From Neoechinorhynchus agilis (Eukaryota; Acanthocephala): a stretch of DNA of 64,000 bases. The position numbers and the translations under genes are program-made. The notes beneath the pieces were generated by a model, which was not told where the DNA came from, did no database searches, and worked only from the letters and a program-made list of their open reading frames with translations. Location: positions 15,128,001 to 15,192,000 of the forward strand of contig CM121341.1 of the NCBI GenBank assembly GCA_051530055.1, given 5' to 3'. Shown here piece by piece: positions 1 through 14,800 of this stretch (its first letter is position 1; every line of letters starts with the position of its first letter).

Positions 1-3000
1 TCGGGCTTTCAAAAACTCCGAGAACGTGTCCTTATGTTATGAGTATCGGTTAAACAACAAAATCGTGATTCTCGCATCCAGCATATGTGAGATATTGTCT
101 TCATGTTGTGCTCGTTAGAAAAACAACAACAGCGTGACGATTCGGCTTTGTGCGATAAAGTGTCCTTATGTTATGAGCGTCGGAGACACGAGAACAGCGT
201 CTAATCGGGCTTTCAAAAACTCTGAGAACGTGTCCTTATGTTATGAGTATCGGTTAAACAACAAAATCGTGATTCTCGCATCCAGCATATGTGAGATTGT
301 GTCTTCATGTTGTGCTCGTTAGAAAAACAACAACAGCGTGACGCTTCGGCTTAGTGCGATAAAGTGTCCTTATGTTATGAGCGTCGGAGACACGAGAACA
401 GCGTCTAATCGGGCTTTCAAAAACTCCGAGAACGTGTCCTTATGTTATGAGTATCGCTTAAACAACAAAATCGTGATTCCCGCATCCAGCATCTGTGAGA
501 TAGTGTCTTCATGTTGTGCTCGCTAGAAAAACAACAACAGCGTGACGCTACGGCTTAGTGCGATAAAGTGTCTTTATGTTGTGAGCGTCGGAGACACGAG
601 AACAGCGTCTAACCGGGCTTTCAAAAACTCCGAGAACGTGCCCTTATGTTATGAGTATCGCTTAAACAACAAAAGCGTGATTCCCGCATCCAGCATCTGT
701 GAGATAGTGTCTTCATGTTGTGCTCGCTAGAAAAACAACAACAGCGTGACGCTACGGCTTAGTGCGATAAAGTGTCTTTATGTTGTGAGCGTTAGAGACA
801 CGCGAACATCGTCCAATCTGGCTTTCAAAAACTCCGAGAACCTGTCCTTATGTTATGAGTATCGGTTAAACAACAAAAGCGTGATTCCCGCATCCAGCAT
901 CTGTGAAATATTGTCTTCATGTTGTGCTCGTTAGAAAAACAACAACAGCGTGACGCTTCGGCTTAGTGCGAGAAAGTGTACTTATGTTGTGAGCGTCGGA
1001 GATACGAGAACAGCGTCTAATCTGGCTTTCAAAAACTGAGAGAACGTGTCCTTATGTTATGAGTATCGGTTAAACAACAAAATCGTGATTCTCGCATCCA
1101 GCATCTGTGAGATAGCGTCTTCATGTTGTGCTCGTTAGAAAAACAAAAACAGCGTGACGCTTCGGCTTAGTGCGATAAAGTGTCCTCATGTAGTGAGCGT
1201 CAGAGACACGAGAACAGCGTCTAATCGGGCTTTCAAAAACTCCGAGAACGTGTCCTAATGTTATGAGTATCGCTTAAACAACAAAAGCGTGATTCCCGCA
1301 TCCAGCATCTGTGAGATAGTGTCTTCATGTTGTGCTCGCTAGAAAAACCACAACAGCGTGACGCTACGGCTTAGTGCGGTAAGGTGTCCTTATGTTGTGA
1401 GCGTCGGAGACACGAGAACAGCGTCTAATCTGGCTTTATAAAACTCCGAGAACGTGTCCTTATGTTATGAGTATGGGTTAAAAAACAAAAGCGTGATTCC
1501 CGCATTCAGCATATGTGAGATAGTGTCTTCATGTTGTGCTCGCTAGAAAAACCACAACAGCGTGACGCTACGGCTTAGTGCGATAAAGTGTCCTTATGTT
1601 GTGAGCGTCGGAGACACGAGAACAGCATCTAATCGGGCTTTCAGAAACTCCGATAACGTGTCCTTATGTTATGAGTATCGGCTAAACAACAAAATCGTTA
1701 TTCTCGCATCCAGCATCTGTGAGATAGTGTCTTCATGTTGTGCTCGTTAGAAAAACAACAACAGCGTGGCGCTTCGGCTTAGTGCGATAAAGTGTCCTTA
1801 TGTTGTGAGCGTTTGAGACACGAGAACAGCGTCTAATCTGGCTTAAAAACTCCGAGAACGTGTCCTTATGTTATGAGTATCGGTTAAACAACAAATGCGT
1901 GATTCCCGCATCCAGCATCTGTGAGATATTGTCTTCATGTTGTGCTCGTTAGAAAAACAACAACAGCGTGACGCTTCGGCTTAGTGCGATAAAGTGTCCT
2001 TATGTTGTGAGCGCCGGAGACACGAGAACAGCGTCTAACCGGGCTTTCGAAAACTCTGAGAACGTGCCCTTATGTTATGAATATCGGTTAAACAACAAAA
2101 TCGTGATTCTCGCATCCAGCATATGTGAGATAGTGTCTTCATGTTGTGCTCGTTAGAAAAACAACAACAGCGTGACGCTTCGGCTTAGTGTGGTAAAGTG
2201 TCCTTATATTTGTTATCGTCGGAGAAACGATAACAGCGTCTAATCGGGCTTTTCCAAAAACTCCGAGAACGTGTCCTTATGTTATGAGTATCGCTTAAAC
2301 AACAAAATCGTGATTCTCGCATCAAGCATCTGTGAGATAGCGTCTTCATGTTGTGCTCGTTAGAAAAACAAAAACAGCGTTTCGCTTCGGCTTAGTGCGA
2401 TAAAGTGTCCTCATGTAGTGAGCGTCGGAGACACGAGAACAGCGTCTAACCGGGCTTTCAAAAACTCCGAGAACGTACCCTTATGTTATGAGTATCGCTT
2501 AAACAACAAAAGCGTGATTCCCGCATCCAGCATCTGTGAGATAGTGTCTTCATGTTGTGCTCGCTAGAAAAACAACAACAGCGTGACGCTTCGGCTTGGA
2601 GCTATAAAGTGTCCTTATGTTGTGAGCGTCGGAGACACGAGAACAGCGTCTAATCGGGCTTTCAAAAACTCCGAGAACGTGTCCTTATGTTATGAGTATC
2701 GGTTAAACAACAAAAGCGTGATTCCCGCATCCAACATCTGTGAGATAGTGTCTTCATGTTTTGCTCGTTAGAAAAACAACATTAAAAGTGTCCTTATGTT
2801 GTGAGCGTCGGAGATACGAGAACAGCGTCTAATCTGGCTTTCAAAAACTGAGAGAACGTGTCCTTATGTTATGAGTATCGGTTAAACAACAAAAATCGTG
2901 ATTCTCGCATCAAGCATCTGTGAGATAGCGTCTTCATGTTGTGCTCGTTAGAAAAACAAAAACAGCGTGACGCTTCGGCTTAGTGCGATAAAGTGTCCTC

Positions 3001-6000
3001 ATGTAGTGAGCGTCAGAGACACGAGAACAGCGTCTAATCGGGCTTTCAAAAACTCCGAGAACGTGTCCTAATGTTATGAGTATCGCTTAAAAAACAAAAG
3101 CGTGATTCCCGCATTCAGCATATGTGAGATAGTGTCTTCATGTTGTGCTCGCTAGAAAAACCACAACAGCGTGACGCTACGGCTTAGTGCGATAAAGTGT
3201 CCTTATGTTGTGAGCGTCGGAGACACGAGAACAACATCTAATCAGACTTTTCAGAAACTCCGATAACGTGTCCTTATGTTATGAGTATCGGCTAAACAAC
3301 AAAATCGTTGTGTCCCCGCATCCAGCATCTGTGAGATAGTGTCTTCATGTTGTGCTCGTTAGAAAAACAACAACAGCGTGGCGCTTCGGCTTAGTGCGAT
3401 AAAGTGTCCTTATGTTGTGAGCGTCGGAGACACGAGTACAGCGTCTAATCTGGCTTTAAAAAACTCCGAGAACGTGTCCTTATGTTATGAGTATCGGTTA
3501 AACAACAAAAGCGTGATTCCCGCATCCAGAATCTGTGAGATATTGTCTTCATGTTGTGCTCGTTAGAAAAACAACAACAGCGTGACGCTTCGACTTAGTG
3601 CGATAAAGTGTCCTTATGTTGTGAGCGCCGGAGACACGAGAACAGCGTCTAACCGGGCTTTCAAAAACTCTGAGAACGTGCCCTTATGTTATGAGTATCG
3701 GTTAAACAACAAAATCGTGAATCTCGCATCAAGCATATGTGAGATAGTGTCTTCATGTTGTGCTCGTTAGAAAAACAACAACAGCGTGACGCTTCGGCTT
3801 AGTGTGGTAAAGTGTCCTTATGTTGTTATCGTCGGAGAAACGATAACAGCGTCTAATCGGGCTTTCAAAAACTCCGAGAACGTGTCCTTATGTTATGAGT
3901 ATCGCTTAAACAACAAAATCGTGATTCTCGCATCAAGCATCTGTGAGATAGCGTCTTCATGTTGTGCTCGTTAGAAAAACAAAAACAGCGTGACGCTTCG
4001 GCTTAGTGCGATAAGGTGTCCTTATGTTGTGAGCGTCGGAGACACGAGAACGGCGTCTAATCGGGCTATCAAAAACTCCGAGAACGTGTCCTTTTGTTAT
4101 GAGTATCGCTTAAACAAAAAAACGTGATTCCCGCATCCAGCATCTGTGAGATAGTGTCTTCATGTTGTGCTCGTTAGAAAAACAACAACAGCGTGACGCT
4201 TCGGCTTTGAGCTATAAAGTGTCCTTATGTTGTGAGCGTCGGAGACAGGAGAACAGCGTCTAATCGGGCTTTTAAAAACTCCGAGAACGTGTCCTTATGT
4301 TATGAGTATCGGTTAAACAACAAAAGCGTGATTCCCGCATCCAGCATCTGTGAGATATTGTCTTCATGTTGTGCTCGTTAGAAAAACAACAACAGCGTGA
4401 CGCTTCGGCTTAGTGCGATAAAGTGTCCTTATGTTGTGAGCGTCGGAGATACGAGAACAGCGTCTAATCTGGATTTCAAAAACTGAGAGAACGTGTCCTT
4501 ATGTTATGAGTATCGGTTAAACAACAAAATCGTGATTCTCGCATCAAGCATCTGTGAGATAGCGTCTTCATGTTGTGCTCGTTAGAAAAACAAAAACAGC
4601 GTGACGCTTCGGCTTAGTGCGATAAAGTGTCCTCATGTAGTGAGCGTCAGAGACACGAGAACAGCGTCTAACCGGGCTTTCAAAAACTCCGAGAACGTGC
4701 CCTTATGTTATGAGTATCGGTTAAACAACAAAATCGTGATTCTCGCATCCAGCATCTGTGAGATAGTGTCTTCATGTTGTGCTCGTTAGCAAAACAACAA
4801 CAGCGTGACGCTTCGGCTTAGTGCGATAAAGTGTCCTTATGTTGTTAGCGTCGGAGACACGAGAACAGTATCTAACCGGGCTTTCAAAAACTCCGAGAAC
4901 GTGCCCTTATGTTATGAGTATCGGTTAAACAACAAAATCGCGATTCTCGCATCAAGCATCTGTGAGATAGTGTCTTCATGTTGTGCTCGTTAGAAAAACA
5001 ACAACAGCGTGACGCTTCGGCTTGGAGCTATAAAGTGTCCTTATGTTGTGAGCGTCGGAGACACGAGAACAGCGTCTAATCGGGCTTTCAAAAACTCCGA
5101 GAACGTGTCCTTATGTTATGAGTATCGGTTAAACAACAAAAGCGTGATTCCCGCATCCAGCATCTGTAAGATAGTGTCTTCATGTTGTGCTCGTTAGAAA
5201 AACAACAACAGCGTGACGCTTCGGCTTAAAGCGGTAAAGTGTCCTTATGTTGCGAGCGTCGGAGACACGCGAACAGCGTCTAATCGGGCTTTCGAAAACT
5301 CCGAGAACGTGTCCTTATGTTATGAGTATCGGTTAAACAACAAAAGCGTGATTCCCGCATCCAGCATCTGTGAGATAGTGTCTTCATGTTGTGCTCGTTA
5401 GAAAAACAACAACGGCGTGACGCTTCCGCTTAGTGCGATAAAGTGTCCTTATGTTGTGAGCGTCGGAGACACGCGAACAGCGTCTAATCGGGCTTTCGAA
5501 AACTCCGAGAACGTGTCCTTATGTTATGAATGTCGGTAAAACAACAAAATCGTGATTCTCGCATCCAGCATCTGTGAGATAGTGTCTTCATGTTGTGATC
5601 GTAAAGAAAAACAACAACCGCGTGACGCTTCGGCGGGTGAGTAAAGTGTCCTTATGTTGTGAGCGTCGGAAACACGAGAACAGCGTCTAACCGGGCTTTC
5701 AAAAACTCCGAGAACGTGTCCTTATGTTATGAGTATCGGTTAAACAACAAAATCGTGATTCTCGCATCAAGCATCTGTGAGATAGTGTCTTCATGTTGTG
5801 CTCGTTAGGAAAACAACAACAGCGTGAGGCTTCGGCTTCGAGCTATAAAGTGTCCTTATGTCGTGAGCGTCGGAGGCACGAGAACAGCGTCTAATCGAGC
5901 TTTCAAAAACTCCAAGAACGTGTCCTTATGTTATGAGTATCGGTTAAAGAACAAAATCGTGATTCCCGCATCCAGCACCTGTGAGATAGTGTCTTAATGT

Positions 6001-9000
6001 TGTGCTCGTTAGAAAAACAACAACAGCGTGACGCTTCGGCTTAGTGCGATAAAGTGTCCTTATGTTGTGAGTGTCAGAGGCACAAGAACAGCGTCTAATC
6101 GGGCTCTCAAAAACTCCGAGAACGTGTCCTTATGTTATGAGTATCGGTTTAACAACAAAATCGTGATTCCCGCATCCAGCATCTGTGAGATAGTGTGTTC
6201 ATGTTGTGATCGTAAGAAAAATAACAACCGCGTGACGCTTCCGCTTAGTGCGGTAAAGTGTCCTTATGTTGTGAGCGTCGGAGACATGAGAACAGCGTCT
6301 AATCGGGCTTTATAAAACTCCGAGAACGCGCCTTTGTGTTATGAGTATCGGTTAAACAACAAAATCGTGATTCCCGCATCCACCATTTGTGAGATACCGT
6401 CTTCATGCTGTGCTCGTTAGAAAAACAACAACAGCGTGACGCTTCGGCTTAGTGCGATAAAGTGTCCTTATGTTGTGAGCGCCGGAGACACGAGAACAGC
6501 GTCTATCCGGGCTTTCAAAAACTCCGAGAACGTGCCCTTATGTTATGAGTATCGCTTAAACAACAAAATCGTGATTCTCGCATCAAGCATCTGTGAGATA
6601 GTGTCTTCATGTTGTGCTCGTTAGGAAAACAACAACAGCGTGAGGCTTCGGCTTCGAGCTATAAAGTGTCCTTATGTTGTGAGCGTCGGAGACACGAGAA
6701 CAGCGTCTAATCCGGCTTTCAAAAACTCCTAGAACGTGTCCTTATGTTATGAGTATCGGTTAAAGAACAAAATCGTGATTCCCGCATCCAGCACCTGTGA
6801 GATAGTGTCTTAATGTTGTGCTCGTTAGAAAAACAACAACAGCGTGACGCTTCGGCTTAGTGCGATAAAGTGTCCTTATGTTGTGAGTGTCAGAGGCACG
6901 AGAACAGCGTCTAACCGGGCTTTTAAAAACTCCGAGAACGTGCCCTTATGTTATGAGTATCGGTTAAACAACAAAATCGTGATTCTCGCATCCAGCATCT
7001 GTGAGATAGTGTCTTCATGTTGTGCTCGTTAGAAAAACAACAACAGCGTGACGCTTCGGCTTAGTGCGATAAAGTGTCCTTATGTTGTTAGCGTCGGAGA
7101 TACGAGAACAGCGTCTAATCTGGCTTTCAAAAACTGAGAGAACGTGTCCTTATGTTATGAGTATCGGTTAAACAACAAAATCGTGATTCTCGCATCCAGC
7201 ATCAATGAGATAGTGTGTTCATGTTGTGCTCGTTAGAAAAACAACAACAGCGTGACGCTACGGCTTAGTGCGATAAAGTGTCCTTATGTTGTGAGCGTCG
7301 GAGACACGAGAACAGCGTCTAATCGGGCTTTCAGAAACTCCGATAACGTGTCCTTATGTTATGAGTATCGGCTAAACAACAAAATCGTTATTCTCGCATC
7401 CAGCATCTGTGAGATAGTGTCTTCATGTTGTGCTCGTTAGAAAAACAACAACAGCGTGGCGCTTCGGCTTAGTGCGATAAAGTGTCCTTATGTTGTGAGC
7501 GTTGGAGACACGAGAACAGCGTCTAATCTGGCTTTAAAAAACTCCGAGAACGTGTCCTTATGTTATGAGTATCGGTTAAACAACAAATGCGTGATTCCCG
7601 CATCCAGCATCTGTGAGATATTGTCTTCATGTTGTGCTCTTTAGAAAAACAACAACAGCGTGACGCTTCGGCTTAGTGCGATAAAGTGTCCTTATGTTGT
7701 GAGCGCCGGAGACACGAGAACAGCGTCTAACCGGGCTTTCGAAAACTCTGAGAACGTTCCCTTATGTTATGAGTATCGGTTAAACAACAAAATCGTGATT
7801 CTCGCATCCAGCATATGTGAGATAGTGTCTTCATGTTGTGCTCGTTAGAAAAACAACAACAGCGTGACGCTTCGGCTTAGTGTGGTAAAGTGTCCTTATG
7901 TTGTTATCGTCGGAGAAACGATAACAGCGTCTAATCGGGCTTTCAAAAACTCCGAGAACGTGTCCTTATGTTATGAGTATCGCTTAAACAACAAAATCGT
8001 GATTCCCGCATCCAGCATCTGTGAGATAGTGTCTTCATGTTGTGCTCGCTAGAAAAACAACAACAGCGTGACGCTACGGCTTAGTGCGATAAAGTGTCTT
8101 TATGTTGTGAGCGTCGGAGACACGAGAACAGCGTCTAACCGGGCTTTCAAAAACTCCGAGAACGTGCCCTTATGTTATGAGTATCGCTTAAACAACAAAA
8201 GCGTGATTCCCGCATCCAGCATCTGTGAGATAGTGTCTTCATGTTGTGCTCGCTAGAAAAACAACAACAGCGTGACGCTACGGCTTAGTGCGATAAAGTG
8301 TCTTTATGTTGTGAGCGTCAGAGACACGCGAACATCGTCCAATCTGGCTTTCAAAAACTCCGAGAACCTGTCCTTATGTTATGAGTATCGGTTAAACAAC
8401 AAAAGCGTGATTCCCGCATCCAGCATCTGTGAGATATTGTCTTCATGTTGTGCTCGTTAGAAAAACAACAACAGCGTGACGCTTCGGCTTAGTGCGATAA
8501 AGTGTCCTTATGTTGTGAGCGTCGGAGATACGAGAACAGCGTCTAATCTGGCTTTCAAAAACTGAGAGAACGTGTCCTTATGTTATGAGTATCGGTTAAA
8601 CAACAAAATCGTGATTCTCGCATCAAGCATCTGTGAGATAGCGTCTTCATGTTGTGCTCGTTAGAAAAACAACAACAGCGTGACGCTTCGGCTTAGTGCG
8701 ATAAAGTGTCCTCATGTAGTTAGCGTCAGAGACACGAGAACAGCGTCTAATCGGGCTTTCAAAAACTCCGAGAACGTGTCCTAATGTTATGAGTATCGCT
8801 TAAACAACAAAAGCGTGATTCCCGCATCCAGCATCTGTTAGATAGTGTCTTCATGTTGTGCTCGTTAGAAAAACAACAACAGCGTGGCGCTTCGGCTTAG
8901 TGCGATAAAGTGTCCTTACGTTGTGAGCGTCGGAGACACGAGAACAGCGTCTAATCTGGCTTTAAAAAACTCCGAGAACGTGTCCTTATGTTATTAGTAT

Positions 9001-11526
9001 CGGTTAAAAAACAAAAGCGTGATTCCCGCATCCAGCATCTGTGAGATATTGTCTTCATGTTGTGCTCGTTAGAAAAACAACAACAGCGTGACGCTTCGGC
9101 TTAGTGCGATAAAGTGTCCTTATGTTGTGAGCGCCGGAGACACGAGAACAGCGTCTAACCGGGCTTTCGAAAACTCTGAGAACGTGCCCTTATGTTATGA
9201 GTATCGGTTAAACAACAAAATCGTGATTCTCGCATCCAGCATATGTGAGATAGTGTCTTCATGTTGTGCTCGTTAGAAAAACAACAACAGCGTGACGCTT
9301 CGGCTTAGTGTGGTAAAGTGTCCTTATGTTGTTATCGTCGGAGACACGATAACAGCGTCAAATCGGGCTTTAAAAAACTCCGAGAACGTGTCCTTATGTT
9401 ATGAGTATCGCTTAAACAACAAAATCGTTATTCCCGCATCCTGCATCTGTGAGATAGTGTCTTCATGTTGTGCTCGCTAGAAAAACAACAACAGCGTGAC
9501 GCTACGGCTTAGTGCGATAAAGTGTCTTTATGTTGTGAGCGTCGGAGACACGAGAACAGCGTCTAACCGGGCTTTCAAAAACTCCGAGAACGTGCCCTTA
9601 TGTTATGAGTATCGGTTAAGCAACAAAATCGTGATTCTCGCATCCAGCATCTGTGAGATAGTGTCTTCATGTTGTGCTCGTTAGCAAAACAACAACAGCG
9701 TGACGCTTCGGCTTAGTGCGATAAAGTGTCCTTATGTTGTTAGCGTCGGAGACACGAGAACAGTATCTAACCGGGCTTTCAAAAACTCCGAGAACGTGCC
9801 CTTATGTTATGAGTATCGGTTAAACAACAAAATCGCGATTCTCGCATCAAGCATCTGTGAGATAGTGTCTTCATATTTGTGCTCGTTAGAAAAACAACAA
9901 CAGCGTGACGCTTCGGCTTGGAGCTATAAAGTGTCCTTATGTTGTGAGCGTCGGAGACACGAGAACAGCGTCTAATCGGAGCTTTCAAAAACTCCGAGAA
10001 CGTGTCCTTATGTTATGAGTATCGGTTAAACAACAAAAGCGTGATTCCCGCATCCAGCATCTGTGAGATAGTGTCTTCATGTTGTGCTCGTTAGAAAAAC
10101 AACAACAGCGTGACGCTTCGGCTTAAAGCGGTAAAGTGTCCTTATGTTGCGAGCGTCGGAGACACGCGAACATCGTCCAATCTGGCTTTCAAAAACTCCG
10201 AGAACGTGTCCTTATGTTATGAGTATCGGTTAAACAACAAAAGCGTGATTCCCGCATCCAGCATCTGTGAGATATTGTCTTCATGTTGTGCTCGTTAGAA
10301 AAACAACAACGGCGTGACGCTTCGGCTTAGTGCGATAAAGTGTCCTTATGTTGTGAGCGTCGGAGACACGAGAACAGCGTCTAATCTGGCTTTCAAAAAT
10401 TCCGAGAACGTGTCCTTATGTTATGAATGTCGGTAAAACAACAAAATCGTGATTCTCGCATCCAGCATCTGTGAGATAGTGTCTTCATGTTGTGATCGTA
10501 AGAAAAACAACAACCGCGTGACGCTTCGGCTTAGTGCGGTAAAGTGTCCTTATGTTGTGAGCGTCGGAAACACGAGAACAGCGTCTAACCGGGCTTTCAA
10601 AAACTCCGAGAACGTGTCCTTATGTTATGAGTATCGGTTAAACAACAAAATCGTGATTCTCGCATCAAGCATCTGTGAGATAGTGTCTTCATGTTGTGCT
10701 CGTTAGGAAAACAACAACAGCGTGAGGCTTCGGCTTCGAGCTATAAAAGGTGTCCTTATGTCGTGAGCGTCGAGTCACGAACAGCGTCTAATCGAGCTTT
10801 CAAAAACTCAGAGCGTGTCCTTATGTTATGAGTATCGGTTAAAGAACAAAATCGTGATTCCCGCATCAGCACCTGTGAGATAGTGTCTTAATGTTGTGCT
10901 CGTTAGAAAAACAACAACAGCGTGACGCTTCGGCTTAGTGCGATAAAGTGTCCTTATGTTGTGAGTGTCAGAGGCACGAGAACAGCGTCTAATCGGGCTC
11001 TCAAAAACTCCGAGAACGTGCCCTTATGTTATGAGTATCGGTTAAACAACAAAATCGTGATTCTCGCATCCAGCATCTGTGAGATAGTGTCTTCATGTTG
11101 TGCTCGTTAGAAAAACAACAACAGCGTGACGCTTCGGCTTAGTGCGATAAAGTGTCCTTATGTTGTTAGCGTCGGAGACACGAGAACAGCGTCTAATCTG
11201 GCTTTCAAAAACTGAGAGAACGTGTCCTTATGTTATGAGTATCGGTTAAACAACAAAATCGGGATTCTCGCATCCAGCATCTGTGAGATAGTGTGTTCAT
11301 GTTGTGCTCGTTTGAAAAACAAAAACAGCGTGATGCTTCGGCTTAGTGCGATAAAGTGTCCTCATGTTGTGAGCGTCAGAGACACGAGAACAGCGTCTAA
11401 TCGGGCTTCCAAAAACTCCGAGAACGTGTCCTTATGTTATGAGTATTGGTTAAACTACAAAATCGTGATTCTCGCATCCAGCATCTGTGAGATAGTGTCT
11501 TCATGTTGTGCTCGTTAGAAAAACAA

Positions 11527-11800
<274 letters not shown>

Positions 11801-14800
11801 TTTTACCCTTCGGCTTAGTGCGGTAAAGTGTCCTTATGTTGTGAGCGTCCAAGACACGAGAACAGCGTCTAATCTGGCTTTAAAAAACTCCGAGAACGTG
11901 TCCTTATGTTATGAGTATCGGTTAAACAACAAAAGCGTGATTCCCGCATCCAGCATCTGTGAGATAGTGTCTTCATGTTGTGCTCGTTAGAAAAACAACA
12001 ACCGCGTGACGCTTCGGCTTAGTGCGATAAAGTGTCCTTATGTTATTAGCGTAGGAGACGAGAACAGCGTCTAATCGGGCTTCCAAAAACTCCGAGAACG
12101 TGTCCTTATGTTATGAGTATCGCTTAAACAATAAAATCGTGATTCTCGCATCCAGCATATGTGAGATAGTGTCTTCATGTTGTGCTCGTTAGAAAAACAA
12201 CAACAGCGTGACGCTTCGGCTTAATGTGGTAAAGTGTCCTTATGTTGCGAGCGTCGGAGACACGCGAACATCGTCCAATCTGGCTTTCAAAAAATCCGAG
12301 AACCTGTCCTTATGTTATGAGTATCGGTTAAACAACAAAAGCGTGATTCCCGCATCCAGCATCTGTGAGATATTGTCTTCATGTTGTGCTCGTTAGAAAA
12401 ACAACAACAGCGTGACGCTTCGGCTTAGTGCGATAAAGTGTCCTTATGTTGTGAGCGTCTAGACACGAGAACAGCGTCTAATCTGGCTTTCAAAAACTGA
12501 GAGAACGTGTCCTTATGTTATGAGTATCGGTTAAACAACAAAATCGTGATTCCCGCATCCAGCATCTGTGAGATAGTATCTTCATGTTGTGCTCGCTAGA
12601 AAAACAACAACAGCGTGACGCTACGGCTTAGTGCGATAAAGTGTCCTTATATTGTGAGCGTCGGAGACACGAGAACAGCGTCTAACCGGGCTTTCAAAAA
12701 CTCCGAGAACGTGTCCTTATGTTATGAGTATCGGTTAAACAACAAAATCGTGATTCTCGCATCCAGCATCTGTGAGATAGTGCCTTCATGTTGTGCTCGT
12801 TAGAAAAACAACAACAGCGTGACGCTTCGGCTTAGTGCGATAAAGTGTCCTTATGTTGTTAGCGTCGGAGACGCGAGAACAGCGTCTAATCTGGCTTTCA
12901 AAAACTCCGAGAACGTGTCCTTATGTTATGAGTATCGGTTAAACAACAAAATCGTGATTCCCGCATCCAGCATCTGTGAAATAGTGTCTTCATGTTGTGC
13001 TCGTTTAAAAAAAACAACAGCGCGACGCTTCGGCTTAGTGCGATAAAGTGTCCTTATGTTGTGAGTGTCAGAGGCACGAGAACAGCGTCTAATCGGGCTT
13101 TCAAAAACTCAGAGAACGTGTCCTTATGTTATGAGTATCGGTTAAACAACAAAATCGTGATTCGCGCATCCAGCATCTGTGAGATAGTGTCTTCATGTTG
13201 TGCTCGTTAGAAAAACAACAACAGCGTGACGCATCGGCTTAGTGCGATAAAGTGTCCTTATGTTGTGAGTGTCAGAGGCACGAGAACAGCGTCTAATCGG
13301 GCTCTCAAAAACTCCGAGAACGTGTCCTTATGTTATGAGTATCGGTTAAATAACAAAATCGTGATTCCCGCATCCAGCATCTGTGAGATATTTTCTTCAT
13401 GTTGTGCTCGTTAGAAAAACAACAACAGCGTGACGCTTCGGCTTAGTGCGATAAAGTGTCCTTATGTTGTGAGCGTCGGAGACACGAGAACAGCGTCTAA
13501 TCTGGCTTTCAAAAACTCCGAGAACGTGTCCTTATGTTATGAATATCGGTAAAACAACAAAATCGTGATTCTCGCATCCAGCATCTGTGAGATAGTGTCT
13601 CCATGTTGTGATCGTAAGAAAAACAACAACCGCGTGACGCTTCGGCTTAGTGCGGTAAAGTGTCCTTATGTTGTGAGCGTCGGAGACATGAGAACAGCGT
13701 CTAATCGGGCTTTATAAAACTCCGAGAACGCGCCTTTGTGTTATGAGTATTGGTTAAACAACAAAATCGTGATTCTCGCATCCAGCATCTGTGAGATAGT
13801 GTCTTCATGTTGTGCTCGTTAGAAAAACAAAAACAGCGTGACGCTTCGGCTTAGTGCGATAAAGTGTCCTTATGTTGTGAGCGTCGGAGACACGAGAGCA
13901 GCGTCTAATCTGGCTTTAAAAAACTCAGAGAACGTGTCCTTATGTTATGAGTATCGGTTAAACAACTAAATCGTGATTCCCGCATCCAGCATCTGTGAGA
14001 TAGTGTCTTCATGTTGTGCTCGTTAGAAAAACAACAACAGCGTGACGCTACGGCTTAGTGCGATAAAGTGTCCTTATGTTGTGAGCGTCGGAGACACGAG
14101 AACAGCGTCTAATCGGGCTTTCAGAAACTCCGAGAACGTGTCCTTATGTTATGAGTATCGGCTAAACAACAAAATCGTTATTCTCGCATCCAGCATCTGT
14201 GAGATAGTGTCTTCATGTTGTGCTCGTTAGAGAAACAACAACAGCGTGGCGCTTCGGCTTAGTGCGATAAAGTGTCCTTATGTTGTGAGCGTCGGAGACA
14301 CGAGAACAGCGTCTAATCTGGCTTTAAAAAACTCCGAGAACGTGTCCTTATGTTATGAGTGTCGGTTAAACAACAAAATCGTGATTCTCGCATCCAGCAT
14401 CTGTGAGATAGTGTCTTCATGTTGTGCTCGTTAGAAAAACAAAAACAGCGTGACGCTTCGGCTTAGTGCGATAAAGTGTCCTTATGTTGTTAGCGTCGGA
14501 GACACGAGAACAGCGTCTAATCTGGCTTTCAAAAACTGAGAGAACGTGTCCTTATGTTATGAGTATTGGTTAAACTACAAAATCGTGATTCTCGCATCCA
14601 GCATCTGTGAGATAGTGTCTTCATGTTGTGCTCGTCAGAAAAACAACAACAGCGTGACGCTTCGGCTTAGTGTGGTAAAGTGTCCTTATGTTGTTATCGT
14701 CGGAGACACGAGAACAGCGTCTAATCTGGCTTTAAAAAACTCCGAGAACGTGTCCTTGTGTTATGAGTATCGGTTAAACAACAAAAGCGTGATTCCCGCA

